Part shown: positions 7,134 to 14,231 of the stretch, in pieces
Position numbering within the stretch: position 1 is the first letter of the stretch
How the letters are laid out: every line of letters begins with the position of its first letter
NCBI GenBank assembly: GCA_900553245.1
Contig: USCP01000009.1
Coordinates: 1 to 21,139, forward strand
Length of the DNA stretch: 21,139 nt
Direction of reading: 5' to 3'
Source: an uncultured Peptococcaceae bacterium
GTDB lineage: Bacteria; Bacillota; Peptococcia; Peptococcales; Peptococcaceae
Translations under genes and position numbers: made by a program
Notes under the pieces: model-generated
What the model saw: only the letters and a program-made list of their open reading frames with translations
What the model was told of the DNA's origin: nothing
Databases searched by the model: none

Positions 7134-8090
7134 TTAATAGGTGAGTGTAAACGTGTCGTTATCACAATAGGATCTATCAGCTGTAAAGCGTGGATAATCA
7201 TTAATAAATGCTTGTACAATATTAGCGGCCATTGCAGGTAAATTGCGATTTTGCTTCCAACAAATTGAGAGATTAAAGGTAGTCTTTAAATCAAGAATTG
7301 GTAAAAAACAAGCTTCTATGGTACGGATATTTGACGCATCAGAGGTGGCATTTTGCACATTTCTCATGTAAATCATTTGCTTGGAAACAAATAGAAGACC
7401 TCGACCTTGAGAAAGAATATCAAACATCATTGGCTGGGAGCCTTCGAAAATAATATTAGGCGTGGCATTTTTTTGCGCAAACATTTTATCGGCAATACGA
7501 CAGTTGATATTTGATGATAGCGCAACAAAAGGTTCGTCACGAATATCTTCAAAGGTGAGCGCGTCCTTTTTGGCTAAGGGGTGATGTGTTGGTACAATAA
7601 TCATATATTCATCAGGCACCAGGACTTGTTGAGCAATCCCTACAGGGACATCTGAAAAATCGCCAAGAGCAATATCAATTTTTTCTTCGTTGAGCTCGGT
7701 TATCATTTGCGATTCACTCATCACAATTTGCGAAATTCTGGCATCCTCATTGGTCAAAATAAATTTAGTCAACCAGTTGTCCAGAAACATGCTATTGCTA
7801 GAGGCCATGGTGAAATGATGGAAAAGGTTGAACGTTATAGCGTTCATTTGTTCCTCTAAATTATCTAATTGAGAGAAAATTGAATGGACATGCTTTAGAA
7901 GACATTGTCCATTTTCGTTCAAATAGATGTTTCGTCCCTTACGGTCAAACAATGGGGTGCCTAATTCTTCTTCAATGCGGCGAATGGTAGCACTTAAAGA
8001 TGGTTGAGAAATATGAAGCTTTTCTGCGGCACGGCTGATGTGTTCTTCTTGAGCGACAACTTGGAAATACTGCAAATGAGAAATGTTCAT
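7134..8090 (-). CDS. LysR-family transcriptional regulator 3
   Basis: Regulator of 318 residues, first gene of a two-regulator operon. Residues 1-60 form the winged helix (MNISHLQYFQVVAQEEHISR, then AAEKLHISQPSLSATIRRIE), and the effector-binding domain begins near residue 90. Two starts are possible: ATG 8088-8090, chosen because LysR proteins usually begin this way, or TTG 8091-8093, which is closer to AAAGGA. A perfect TATAAT on the minus strand lies at 8134-8139. Possible targets are the operon itself and the amidohydrolase/transporter pair to the right. No effector can be inferred. Confidence 0.91.
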   Translation of the reverse strand: MNISHLQYFQVVAQEEHISRAAEKLHISQPSLSATIRRIEEELGTPLFDRKGRNIYLNENGQCLLKHVHSIFSQLDNLEEQMNAITFNLFHHFTMASSNSMFLDNWLTKFILTNEDARISQIVMSESQMITELNEEKIDIALGDFSDVPVGIAQQVLVPDEYMIIVPTHHPLAKKDALTFEDIRDEPFVALSSNINCRIADKMFAQKNATPNIIFEGSQPMMFDILSQGRGLLFVSKQMIYMRNVQNATSDASNIRTIEACFLPILDLKTTFNLSICWKQNRNLPAMAANIVQAFINDYPRFTADRSYCDNDTFTLTY

Positions 8091-8133
8091 CAATGTCAGT
8101 CCTTTCTATAGTGTGATGGAATAAGATTAACAC

Positions 8134-8139
8134 ATTATA
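8134..8139 (-). promoter_or_regulatory. -10 element for the two-LysR operon
   Basis: Perfect TATAAT on the minus strand, giving a leader of roughly 37 nt before LysR 3. No convincing -35 lies 16-18 bp upstream, which would fit an activator-dependent or weak promoter. Confidence 0.45.
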
Positions 8140-8185
8140 GAACCTTAAAATACAAAAAAATGATTTTTTTCAAGAGAATTGTTAA

Positions 8186-8281
8186 ATGAAGCGCAACACC
8201 ATCAAATGGAAAGCTCAAATGGTGTCCAATCCCCAAAAACTTTTTGTGGCGCTTGCTGTGGTGATAAAGAAGGTTGTTTAA
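8186..8281 (+). CDS. Possible 31-residue cationic/hydrophobic peptide, or holin-like remnant
   Basis: ATG 8186 opens a 31-residue frame beginning MKRNTIKWKAQMVSNPQKLF, then a hydrophobic run VALAVVI and a KKVV end. The basic start, the WK-x-x-x-x-NP pattern and the hydrophobic tail recall the N-terminus of phi-LC3-type phage holins, which are normally more than twice as long. That resemblance is from memory. The ribosome site is weak (aagaga). A second frame overlapping it (to 8388) contains FCGACCGDKEGC, and I cannot decide between them. It could be a truncated holin, a small membrane peptide or chance. Confidence 0.2.
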   Translation: MKRNTIKWKAQMVSNPQKLFVALAVVIKKVV

Positions 8282-8364
8282 GCATGCTTGAAATGAAGTG
8301 GAGAAACGACCCAATTCCGCACAAGGAAACGAATAGATTAATTTTGAGGATGAAATGGGACAAA

Positions 8365-8433
8365 CTCATAGAAAAAACCTTCTGGTGAATAGTATCGCAA
8401 CGATATTTTACCAGAAGGCCTATGAGCTTTTTT
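8365..8433 (-). terminator. Nested bidirectional terminator after the amidohydrolase gene
   Basis: Three stacked stems: CTCATAG/CTATGAG (8365-8371, 8420-8426), CCTTCTGGT/ACCAGAAGG (8378-8386, 8410-8418) and TATCG/CGATA. Reading the minus strand, the middle stem is followed at once by T6, so it ends the amidohydrolase transcript. Reading the plus strand, the outer stem is followed by T6 (8428-8433). Confidence 0.8.
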
Positions 8434-8440
8434 GTTGCGA

Positions 8441-10048
8441 TTAGATTGTCAATTCGCGTTGATATAATACCTTACCCTCTTTGATAGATTGAAGTACTTT
8501 GATGTCCTTGATAGCCATCGTATCAACGGTGAGAGGATTTTGATCGACGATAATCAGGTCTGCTATTTTGCCCGCTTTAAGAGAGCCCTTTTCATTTTCT
8601 TCAAAATAACCATAGGCAGCATTAATTGTTACAGCCTTAAGTGCCTCCCAAACATCAATGCTTTGATCGGCACCCAATATTTGGCCGTTACGAGTTTGGC
8701 GTGTAACTGCTGTCCATACAGTGTGGAACATATATGGCATGACAACAGGTGTATCAGTATGGAAGTTTACACAGATATCACGATTGATAGCATCTTTTAC
8801 AGGGCTAATGCGTGAGCTTCGAATATCGCCAAGATTTTTTTTGTGAACATCGCCCCAATAATTAACATGTGCAACGAAGATAGATGCAATCATATTCAAT
8901 TTTGCCATTTTATCAAGCTGGTCATTGCGTGTTGTTTGACAGTGAATCATGGTTGGTCGCAGGGCGTGTTGCGGTGCATCCGCCGGATAGTTTGCTAAAC
9001 ATTTTTCATAAATATTAAGGAACTGATCACCGGCTGCATCACCGTTGCAATGGCAAAGTAACTGTAAATCGTCGGTTAAGCTTTTATTGATATAATTTTG
9101 AACTTCATCATCACTAAGCCATGGATACCCACAATTGTCGTCGTCTTTGTAAGGCTTAGTCATCCAGGCGGTTTTGCATTGTGGCGATCCATCTAGAACT
9201 AATTTATATCCACCAATTTTGAAATGATTTACATAGTGGTTGACGCAATCCTTGTTTTCGTTCACGATTTTAGGCGCATCGTCCATGGTGAAGCAAGGGT
9301 AGCTGATAACATCGCATTTTAATCGACCACTGTCGGCAAATTGACGTATTAACGAAACACTATCGCTGATGGATGCCCCATCTTGAATTGTCAGAATACC
9401 ATTTTGGATATAGAAATTTTGAGCATTGTCTAATGAATCAATACTGGATGCAGCGAAAACATTACCAACATATGGCAGAGCTGCATGCATCGCCATTTCT
9501 TCCAATAAACCCAGAGGTTCGTTGGTTTCCGGGTCTCTGGCTATGAAGCCACCGGGAATTTCACCGGAATCCTTGGTAATCCCTGTTAATTCTAACAATT
9601 TGCTGTTAGCAACCCCCATATGGATGCTGGTGTGAATAGCAATGATAGGAATGTCGGTGCTAATCTTATCCAAGTCTTCCTTTGTAGGATGAATATTTCC
9701 TTCTAAGAAATTGTGATCATAGCCCATCCCAATTAATGATTTTATATTATTAGCTTTTTTTGCATCATAAGCTTCTTGCATAAGTCTAACGATATCAGCG
9801 CAGCTTTCTGCGTCTAGAAGTGGAACTGTTTGAAGGAAGGTGGCAGTATTTGCAAAATGACTATGCCCGTCAATAAATGCAGGCATAAGCGTATGCCCTT
9901 CTAAATCAACCCAAGTAGCGTCGGATGGAATATCCGCGTCGTCGCGATTCCCAACATAAGCAATTTTCCCGTTATTTTCAATGAGGATTTCTGCCTCTGG
10001 CATTGCGTCCTCCATGGTTAAAATTGGTCCGTTATAATATACGTTCAT
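8441..10048 (-). CDS. Amidohydrolase family 3 protein (YtcJ-like)
   Basis: Predicted metal-dependent amidohydrolase of the YtcJ/N-substituted formamide deformylase type, cytoplasmic, 535 residues, the usual length. The small N-terminal composite domain (MNVYYNGPILTMEDAMPEAE) leads into the barrel, whose first metal motif is DGHSHF (His62, His64). Later barrel motifs are visible: LLCHCNGDAAGD, TMIHCQ and the NFHTDTPV aspartate loop, then the C-terminal GKIADLIIVDQNPL strand of the composite domain. The start is set at ATG 10046-10048 behind GCAGGTG; an upstream in-frame extension to 10105 has no ribosome site. It is divergent from a GltS-family transporter across 455 bp, so the transporter may import its substrate. 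The substrate is unknown. Amide or formyl bonds are the family's usual targets. Confidence 0.88.
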   Translation of the reverse strand: MNVYYNGPILTMEDAMPEAEILIENNGKIAYVGNRDDADIPSDATWVDLEGHTLMPAFIDGHSHFANTATFLQTVPLLDAESCADIVRLMQEAYDAKKANNIKSLIGMGYDHNFLEGNIHPTKEDLDKISTDIPIIAIHTSIHMGVANSKLLELTGITKDSGEIPGGFIARDPETNEPLGLLEEMAMHAALPYVGNVFAASSIDSLDNAQNFYIQNGILTIQDGASISDSVSLIRQFADSGRLKCDVISYPCFTMDDAPKIVNENKDCVNHYVNHFKIGGYKLVLDGSPQCKTAWMTKPYKDDDNCGYPWLSDDEVQNYINKSLTDDLQLLCHCNGDAAGDQFLNIYEKCLANYPADAPQHALRPTMIHCQTTRNDQLDKMAKLNMIASIFVAHVNYWGDVHKKNLGDIRSSRISPVKDAINRDICVNFHTDTPVVMPYMFHTVWTAVTRQTRNGQILGADQSIDVWEALKAVTINAAYGYFEENEKGSLKAGKIADLIIVDQNPLTVDTMAIKDIKVLQSIKEGKVLYQRELTI

Positions 10049-10503
10049 AATGGGCACCTGCTTTCGTTTCTCATAGTGTTTTATAAATAACAATGAGTTT
10101 TGCAAAACTTAATTTTAATTTAGGGTTATTAACAGATAATTTCAAATACTTATTAAAGAAAGAAAATTAAGCCAAAATAAGCAAATGACTATTAATAAAA
10201 TCGCGGATTAACACTTAAAAATAGTCGAGATAATTATTTATCATGCATAGTATAATTGTTATTAATAGTCTGAAATCTGCGAAAATACTGCGGTTTAGAG
10301 CAGGTGCTTTTATATACTTCATCAAATCAAAGCGCAATGTGCGCGTTCCGGTAATATATAAAAATCGCTTAAAATTTGAATTATTAAACGAATGAATATA
10401 GTATTTGTTATTGCTCTTTTTATGATGTATAGTTCACTTAAGTTCCAGGAACGTAGAGAAACTTTTGGAAAATGAGTACATCGAACAAAAGGAGGAATAC
10501 GCT
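10049..10503. promoter_or_regulatory. Divergent regulatory region, amidohydrolase/transporter
   Basis: 455 bp, AT-rich. On the minus side TTTGCA (10102-10107), 16 bp, TATAAA (10080-10085) can serve the amidohydrolase. On the plus side TTGTTA-N17-TATAGT serves the transporter. A further TATAAT stands at 10251-10256 on the plus strand. A 5+5 dyad GCGCA-ATG-TGCGC (10332-10344) is GC-rich in an AT-rich surround and could be an operator. No gene is seen. Confidence 0.5.
10405..10433 (+). promoter_or_regulatory. Promoter of the GltS-family transporter gene
   Basis: TTGTTA (10405-10410), 17-bp spacer, TATAGT (10428-10433). The predicted start near 10440 leaves a leader of about 64 nt to the start codon. 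Confidence 0.5.
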
Positions 10504-11916
10504 ATGACACTGATGATTAGTATTTCATGGATTGGTGTTATGATCTTACTAGGGGTCCTTATTAGAGCTTTTGTTAAACCACTTGCAAATATGCTGGTGC
10601 CGGCTTGTGTAACAGGTGGGATCATCGGATTTATCTTAATGAATACAGGCGTGCTTACGAAAATAGGGGTGGATTTTGCAACGCTGAATGCAATTGTGTC
10701 TAATTTATTTACGATTACATTTATTTCCATGGGGCTCACAGCGACTCCGAAAGAAGAAGGGGTTAGTGCCGGGAAGGAAACATTCAAAGGTTCCATGGTA
10801 TTAGGCTGTGTTTGGGACTTACTTTATGCAATTCAACCGCTCGTTGGTTTCGGGGTACTGTTGTTAATTGGTGGACTTTTCGAAATTAGTCCTAATTATG
10901 GTTTGCAAATCCCATTTGCATTCTGCCAAGGCCCTGGTCAATCCATTAATTTCGGGGGTCAAATTGAAGCCGGCGGATTAATGCCTGGTGCACAACAGGT
11001 TGGTCTTTTGTTTGTAGTAATGGGCTTTATCTTTGCTTTTGTTGTTGGCGTACCGGTTGCTAAATATGGGATGAAGCACAAAATGGCAACCTTCCCACGT
11101 GAAATTAGCAAGGGTATTAGTAGAGGTCTTTTTGAACCGGGCGATGAAGAAATTTTAAGCGCCGGGACACAAACTACTTATAGTGGTAATATCGATGCAC
11201 TTGCCTTCAATATGGCTTTGGTTGGCTTGGGTTACACAATTACACATCCGCTTTGCTTATTGCTTCAAACGTCTTCTATTAGTTTGATTCGCACGATTGG
11301 TACCATGGAGTTCTTCGTTGGTCTTTTCGTAGCCTACGGGATGAAGTATGTGATGAATCTTACCGGTGCAAAGAAATATCATGATGACATTTTGCAAGCA
11401 CGTATTACCGGCTGGGGAACTGACTTTATGATTTGTGGGGCCTTCATGGCTGTACAAATGGCTGTTGTTGGTAAATGGCTCATTCCTATTTTTGCAGTAT
11501 GCTGTGTAGTTGGTATAGTTTCTTTCGCAGTAACACTCTTTTTTACTTCTCACATTGGTGGGGCTTACGACTTCGAAAGATTCCTTGGCCTTTGGGGGAC
11601 CATTACCGGTACCTGCCCAAGTGGTATTGCATTGATTCGTATTGTTGACCCTGCTTTGAAAACAACTGCTGCCGCTGAATGTGGTGCAATGAATATATGG
11701 ATGACTCCTGTAACCATTTTGGCGCCACTTTGTATCGAATTCTGTTGCGGACGAATGTCCTTTACCAGCTTATTGATTGCTTATGCGATTGTAGCAGTGG
11801 GCTCCTTGGCTGTAATCTTCGTTCTTCGTGGCTTTAAACGTAAGAAATCCTTTAGCTTGCTTAAACATGAACGCTATCTTACTTTGGAAGATTTTAAGAA
11901 GCAAGCTAATAACTAA
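10504..11916 (+). CDS. gltS: Sodium/glutamate symporter family protein (GltS-like)
   Basis: Inner-membrane secondary transporter of the ESS/GltS family, expected to move glutamate or a related acidic compound with sodium. 470 residues with 10-12 hydrophobic helices. The two inverted halves each show a glycine-rich re-entrant motif: QGPGQSINFGG in the first half, where E. coli GltS has GGHGT, and GTITGTCPSGIALIRIVDP in the second, where E. coli has LGATPTAIANMQ. VPACVTGGIIGF and FISMGLTA also align with the family. The start is ATG 10504 because AAGGAGG (10489-10495) lies 8 nt upstream; a TTG at 10465 has no ribosome site. The replaced first-half motif means the substrate may not be glutamate. 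Its divergent partner is the amidohydrolase. Confidence 0.8.
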   Translation: MTLMISISWIGVMILLGVLIRAFVKPLANMLVPACVTGGIIGFILMNTGVLTKIGVDFATLNAIVSNLFTITFISMGLTATPKEEGVSAGKETFKGSMVLGCVWDLLYAIQPLVGFGVLLLIGGLFEISPNYGLQIPFAFCQGPGQSINFGGQIEAGGLMPGAQQVGLLFVVMGFIFAFVVGVPVAKYGMKHKMATFPREISKGISRGLFEPGDEEILSAGTQTTYSGNIDALAFNMALVGLGYTITHPLCLLLQTSSISLIRTIGTMEFFVGLFVAYGMKYVMNLTGAKKYHDDILQARITGWGTDFMICGAFMAVQMAVVGKWLIPIFAVCCVVGIVSFAVTLFFTSHIGGAYDFERFLGLWGTITGTCPSGIALIRIVDPALKTTAAAECGAMNIWMTPVTILAPLCIEFCCGRMSFTSLLIAYAIVAVGSLAVIFVLRGFKRKKSFSLLKHERYLTLEDFKKQANN

Positions 11917-11996
11917 GAATCCTTTATCAGAATGTATAGTGTTGCTTTACGTGTAGGGATTCAATAAACCTGATAATTTGTAAACACAAATTATGA

Positions 11997-12049
11997 ACTG
12001 ACCCTCAACAGTTAGATTTAAAAATCTAACAATTGAGGGTCAGTTTTTT
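11997..12049 (+). terminator. Intrinsic terminator of the GltS-family gene
   Basis: A long two-part stem: ACTGACCCTCAA (11997-12008) with TTGAGGGTCAGT (12033-12044), and GTTAGAT with ATCTAAC inside it, followed by six T. It lies 80 bp past the stop codon. Confidence 0.9.
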
Positions 12050-12050
12050 A

Positions 12051-12077
12051 TTGAAAATAGAGTTTTGGATTTATAAT
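12051..12077 (+). promoter_or_regulatory. Candidate promoter for the small ORF at 12107
   Basis: TTGAAA (12051-12056), a short 15-bp spacer, TATAAT (12072-12077), directly after the previous terminator. Confidence 0.35.
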
Positions 12078-12106
12078 ACAAGCCGTTGTAACACGAGGGA
12101 ATCGTT

Positions 12107-12304
12107 ATGAATGACTATAAAGAAGCAATTAAAACAGACATGCTTATTGCTATATTTACCAATGAATTAAGACGGTATTATATTAGAAATGTCTGGTTTG
12201 CCATAGGCTTGAAAATAGTGCATACAAAAAAGGAGAAGCAGGAATTCTGCTTCTCTATAAGGTCTAACAATATGGGATTACTACAGGGCGTTGCTTCATT
12301 ATAA
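12107..12304 (+). CDS. Possible 65-residue hypothetical protein
   Basis: ATG 12107 with GAGGG seven nt upstream, a promoter-like sequence before it and a strong plus-strand terminator after it (12345-12376), so the region is organised like a small transcription unit. The peptide begins MNDYKEAIKTDMLIAIFTNE and has one short hydrophobic stretch (VWFAIGLKIV). I do not recognise a family. A perfect 9-bp inverted repeat GAGAAGCAG/CTGCTTCTC (12233-12241, 12247-12255) lies inside the frame, and read on the minus strand it is followed by T6. That argues that at least this part is a terminator rather than coding sequence. Confidence 0.25.
   Translation: MNDYKEAIKTDMLIAIFTNELRRYYIRNVWFAIGLKIVHTKKEKQEFCFSIRSNNMGLLQGVASL
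12226..12255 (-). terminator. Minus-strand terminator-like hairpin
   Basis: GAGAAGCAG/CTGCTTCTC with a 5-nt loop, followed on the minus strand by cTTTTTT. It may be a second terminator for the CBS operon, whose first one is at 12397-12424. Confidence 0.5.
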
Positions 12305-12344
12305 AGATTCATTGGAGGGCAGTGCATTTCGGTAATTTTTTTGT

Positions 12345-12376
12345 AGCACTGTGCGGCGTTGCACAGTGCTTTTTTG
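12345..12376 (+). terminator. Plus-strand intrinsic terminator, same stem as at 3342
   Basis: AGCACTGTGC (12345-12354), loop ggcgtt, GCACAGTGCT (12361-12370), then six T from 12370. Stem and T-run equal those after the carboxypeptidase gene, and the next ~20 bases are loosely similar too. Confidence 0.85.
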
Positions 12377-12396
12377 CGTTTGAAAACGGGGAAAAG

Positions 12397-12424
12397 AAAA
12401 AGCCATCTTTGTTGGATGGCTTTG
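12397..12424 (-). terminator. Terminator of the ATP-grasp/CBS operon
   Basis: On the minus strand AAGCCATC (rc of 12415-12422) pairs with GATGGCTT (rc of 12400-12407) around a 7-nt loop and is followed by TTTTTC. It starts 10 bp past the CBS stop codon. Confidence 0.8.
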
Positions 12425-12433
12425 AAAATGCAA

Positions 12434-12919
12434 TTAGTGTTTGTTAATGGAATCAAAGAATGCAAGGGTCATGTCACGACGGCTCAACAAACCGATGAGC
12501 TTGTTGGTGTCGCGTTCAACCACCGGCACAAATTTTAAGCGGCGGTTATCCATGAGGGTTGCAAGTTCTGCGGTGTTGTCGTCTTCGTAGCAGAATTGCA
12601 CGCGCTTGGTGGCACAGTGCATCACAGACATTTGGCCCACTTCCTTCATGAGCTCTTCGTCCTTTTCTGCAGATTTTTCATCGTAACTTGCTGCATGATA
12701 AATGATTGGCACACGGTCTTGGAGTTTGGTGCGACGTGCTAAGAATTCCATGACGTCACCGTCGCTCAAAAAGCCAACGAGTCTTTCGGAAGAATCAATG
12801 ACAGGAAGGCAGCCCACGCGGTGAGTGCTAAACATGTCAATGGCGTCTTGAACAGTGGCATTTTCGTTGATGGTAATCGGATTTTTGATCATAAGTTCAT
12901 AAATCTCTTTCATTGTCAT
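12434..12919 (-). CDS. Tandem CBS-domain protein
   Basis: 161-residue stand-alone Bateman module, with two CBS domains at about residues 5-60 and 100-157. The first carries the typical MIKNPITINENATVQDAIDM and GFLSDGDVMEFL edges, the second FVPVVERDTNKLIGLLSRRD. Such proteins bind adenosine nucleotides and regulate a partner. No enzymatic domain is attached. The gene follows the ATP-grasp ligase after 23 bp with its own AAAGGAG site, so the two are co-transcribed and the CBS protein could sense ATP/AMP for the ligase. An insertion between the domains (about residues 62-98, with KSAEKDEELMKEVGQ) is longer than usual. The first of two close ATGs is chosen because the Shine-Dalgarno spacing is better. 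Confidence 0.88.
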   Translation of the reverse strand: MTMKEIYELMIKNPITINENATVQDAIDMFSTHRVGCLPVIDSSERLVGFLSDGDVMEFLARRTKLQDRVPIIYHAASYDEKSAEKDEELMKEVGQMSVMHCATKRVQFCYEDDNTAELATLMDNRRLKFVPVVERDTNKLIGLLSRRDMTLAFFDSINKH

Positions 12920-12942
12920 CCATCTCCTTTGTAAGGTTATTT

Positions 12943-14190
12943 TTAATCGCTGATTGAGCGTTTATTAAACCAGTCTTCGTAGCGCTTCCATTGTTGATAA
13001 TAGAAACGGTTAATCATCACGCGGCGATATGGCGTCATGTCTTGGTCGTAGAGGAGGGTGCAGTCGGTCTTTTTTGCACTCATCATGCGACGAATCTGTG
13101 GCAATACGCGTTCAGGGGCGTATTCAAGCACCAATCGGGTTGGTACATGGAGCCAGAGTGCCGGGTCGTTGTGATAATGTACTTCGGGTTTTTGTCTATG
13201 TACGATGCGATCGTTGACAAGGTAAGTAACAAGGTTGCAGCCACTTACCGTGGTGAAGAAGCTGGAACGTCCTTGACGGATGTTGATTTCAAAAACTTTG
13301 TAACGGCCGTCGCGTTCATCGTATTTGATGTCAAATGATTGTACACCCACAAAGCCAATGGCTTCAAGGAAGGCTTTGTATTTGTCGTAGACTTCTTGAA
13401 TGTCTTCTTGAATGATGGCGTTATAGTTGCCGATGCCTGCCGGTGTGTAGTCTTCAAGCACACAGTGACCGAGGCACATGGCTTGAACCTTACCGTTGGC
13501 ATCCGAGTAGGAGTTGAGCACATACATGGTGGCATCGTCCCCTGGGATGAAGTCCTGTACAATCAAGGTGCCGGTGTAGCCTGCACCGTAAATATCGGAA
13601 AAGATTTGTTCGAGTTCGGCAGGGGAGTTGGCTTTGTAGGCCTTCTTTTTACCAGGAAAATTCAAATCTACGTATTCGATGGAATCGCTTGCTTTGACAG
13701 CGATTGGATAGTCGAACGGCAAATCGAACGGTGGCTTGTCATCCTTGTGAAGCATGACGGTGGCCGGATAATCGAGACCGTATTCTTCGCAAATGTTATA
13801 GAAGTCTTCCTTGTTTTCGAGGCGATTTTTGAGTTCAAGGTCGATATACGGTACAATGAAATAATCGCTGAGCCAGTCTTTGTGGCTGCAAATGAGTTCG
13901 GTGTAGCGGTCGCCGCAGGCAATCAAGATGAGATTGTCGTAAATGGGGCGATAGGTGTCGGCAATGTTGGTGAGTACTTCACGGAAAACTTCATCGGTAT
14001 CGAAGCCTTCGTAGGTTTGTACTTGCACAATCTTGCTGTGACGGGTTTCAAGCAGTGGAATCTTGCCCAATGCGAGGGACTTGATGCCGTAGGCTTGATG
14101 GAAATTACGCGCCATGCCGTAAGCATTGGCGTCAGTGCCGAGAAGAACCGGCAAAAAGCGTTTGTTTTTATTTTTAACGAGTTTTTCCAT
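12943..14190 (-). CDS. ATP-grasp carboxylate-amine ligase, D-aspartate-ligase-like (COG3919)
   Basis: Predicted cytoplasmic ATP-grasp enzyme joining a carboxylate to an amine through an acyl phosphate. Its opening (FLPVLLGTDANAYGMARNF), the IACGDRYTELI and FDYPIAVKASDS stretches, the FIPGDDATMYVL loop and the VFEINIRQGRSSFF metal/ATP site match what I recall of the COG3919 group. That group includes the enterococcal D-aspartate ligase, which adds a side residue to peptidoglycan precursors. At 415 residues it is full length. The start is ATG 14188-14190 with AAGGGTGG eight nt upstream; a GTG at 14202 overlaps that site. An extended -10 promoter lies just upstream. It leads the operon with the CBS protein. 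A cell-wall role (an amine or amino acid added to the stem peptide) is inference; the acceptor could be something else. Confidence 0.8.
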   Translation of the reverse strand: MEKLVKNKNKRFLPVLLGTDANAYGMARNFHQAYGIKSLALGKIPLLETRHSKIVQVQTYEGFDTDEVFREVLTNIADTYRPIYDNLILIACGDRYTELICSHKDWLSDYFIVPYIDLELKNRLENKEDFYNICEEYGLDYPATVMLHKDDKPPFDLPFDYPIAVKASDSIEYVDLNFPGKKKAYKANSPAELEQIFSDIYGAGYTGTLIVQDFIPGDDATMYVLNSYSDANGKVQAMCLGHCVLEDYTPAGIGNYNAIIQEDIQEVYDKYKAFLEAIGFVGVQSFDIKYDERDGRYKVFEINIRQGRSSFFTTVSGCNLVTYLVNDRIVHRQKPEVHYHNDPALWLHVPTRLVLEYAPERVLPQIRRMMSAKKTDCTLLYDQDMTPYRRVMINRFYYQQWKRYEDWFNKRSISD

Positions 14191-14231
14191 TCGGATAGCC
14201 ACCCTTCAGTGATTTCAGTACTACTATCATT

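Larger units (their letters stand above)
8091..8440. other. Intergenic region between LysR 3 and the amidohydrolase
   Basis: 350 bp. It holds the LysR operon promoter, a perfect inverted repeat ACACCAT/ATGGTGT (8197-8203 and 8219-8225), two overlapping short plus-strand frames (8186-8281, and a Cys-containing one to 8388), and a nested terminator hairpin (8365-8433). No clear gene is present. The short frames may be remnants. Confidence 0.5.
11917..12433. other. Intergenic region between GltS-like gene and CBS gene
   Basis: 517 bp between convergent genes. It holds four terminator-like hairpins (11997, 12226, 12345, 12397), one possible small transcription unit (12051-12376), and nothing else I can support. 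Such a stack of terminators is consistent with a boundary between separately acquired segments. Confidence 0.6.

Noticed and set aside
7121..7219. Longer N-terminus for LysR 2 (start at 7219)
   Set aside because: It would overlap the 3' end of LysR 3 and has no ribosome site, while ATG 7118-7120 has an ideal one and a standard LysR beginning.
3374..12344. Prophage or defence island
   Set aside because: No integrase, structural, nuclease or defence genes. The single holin-like peptide is too weak to support it.
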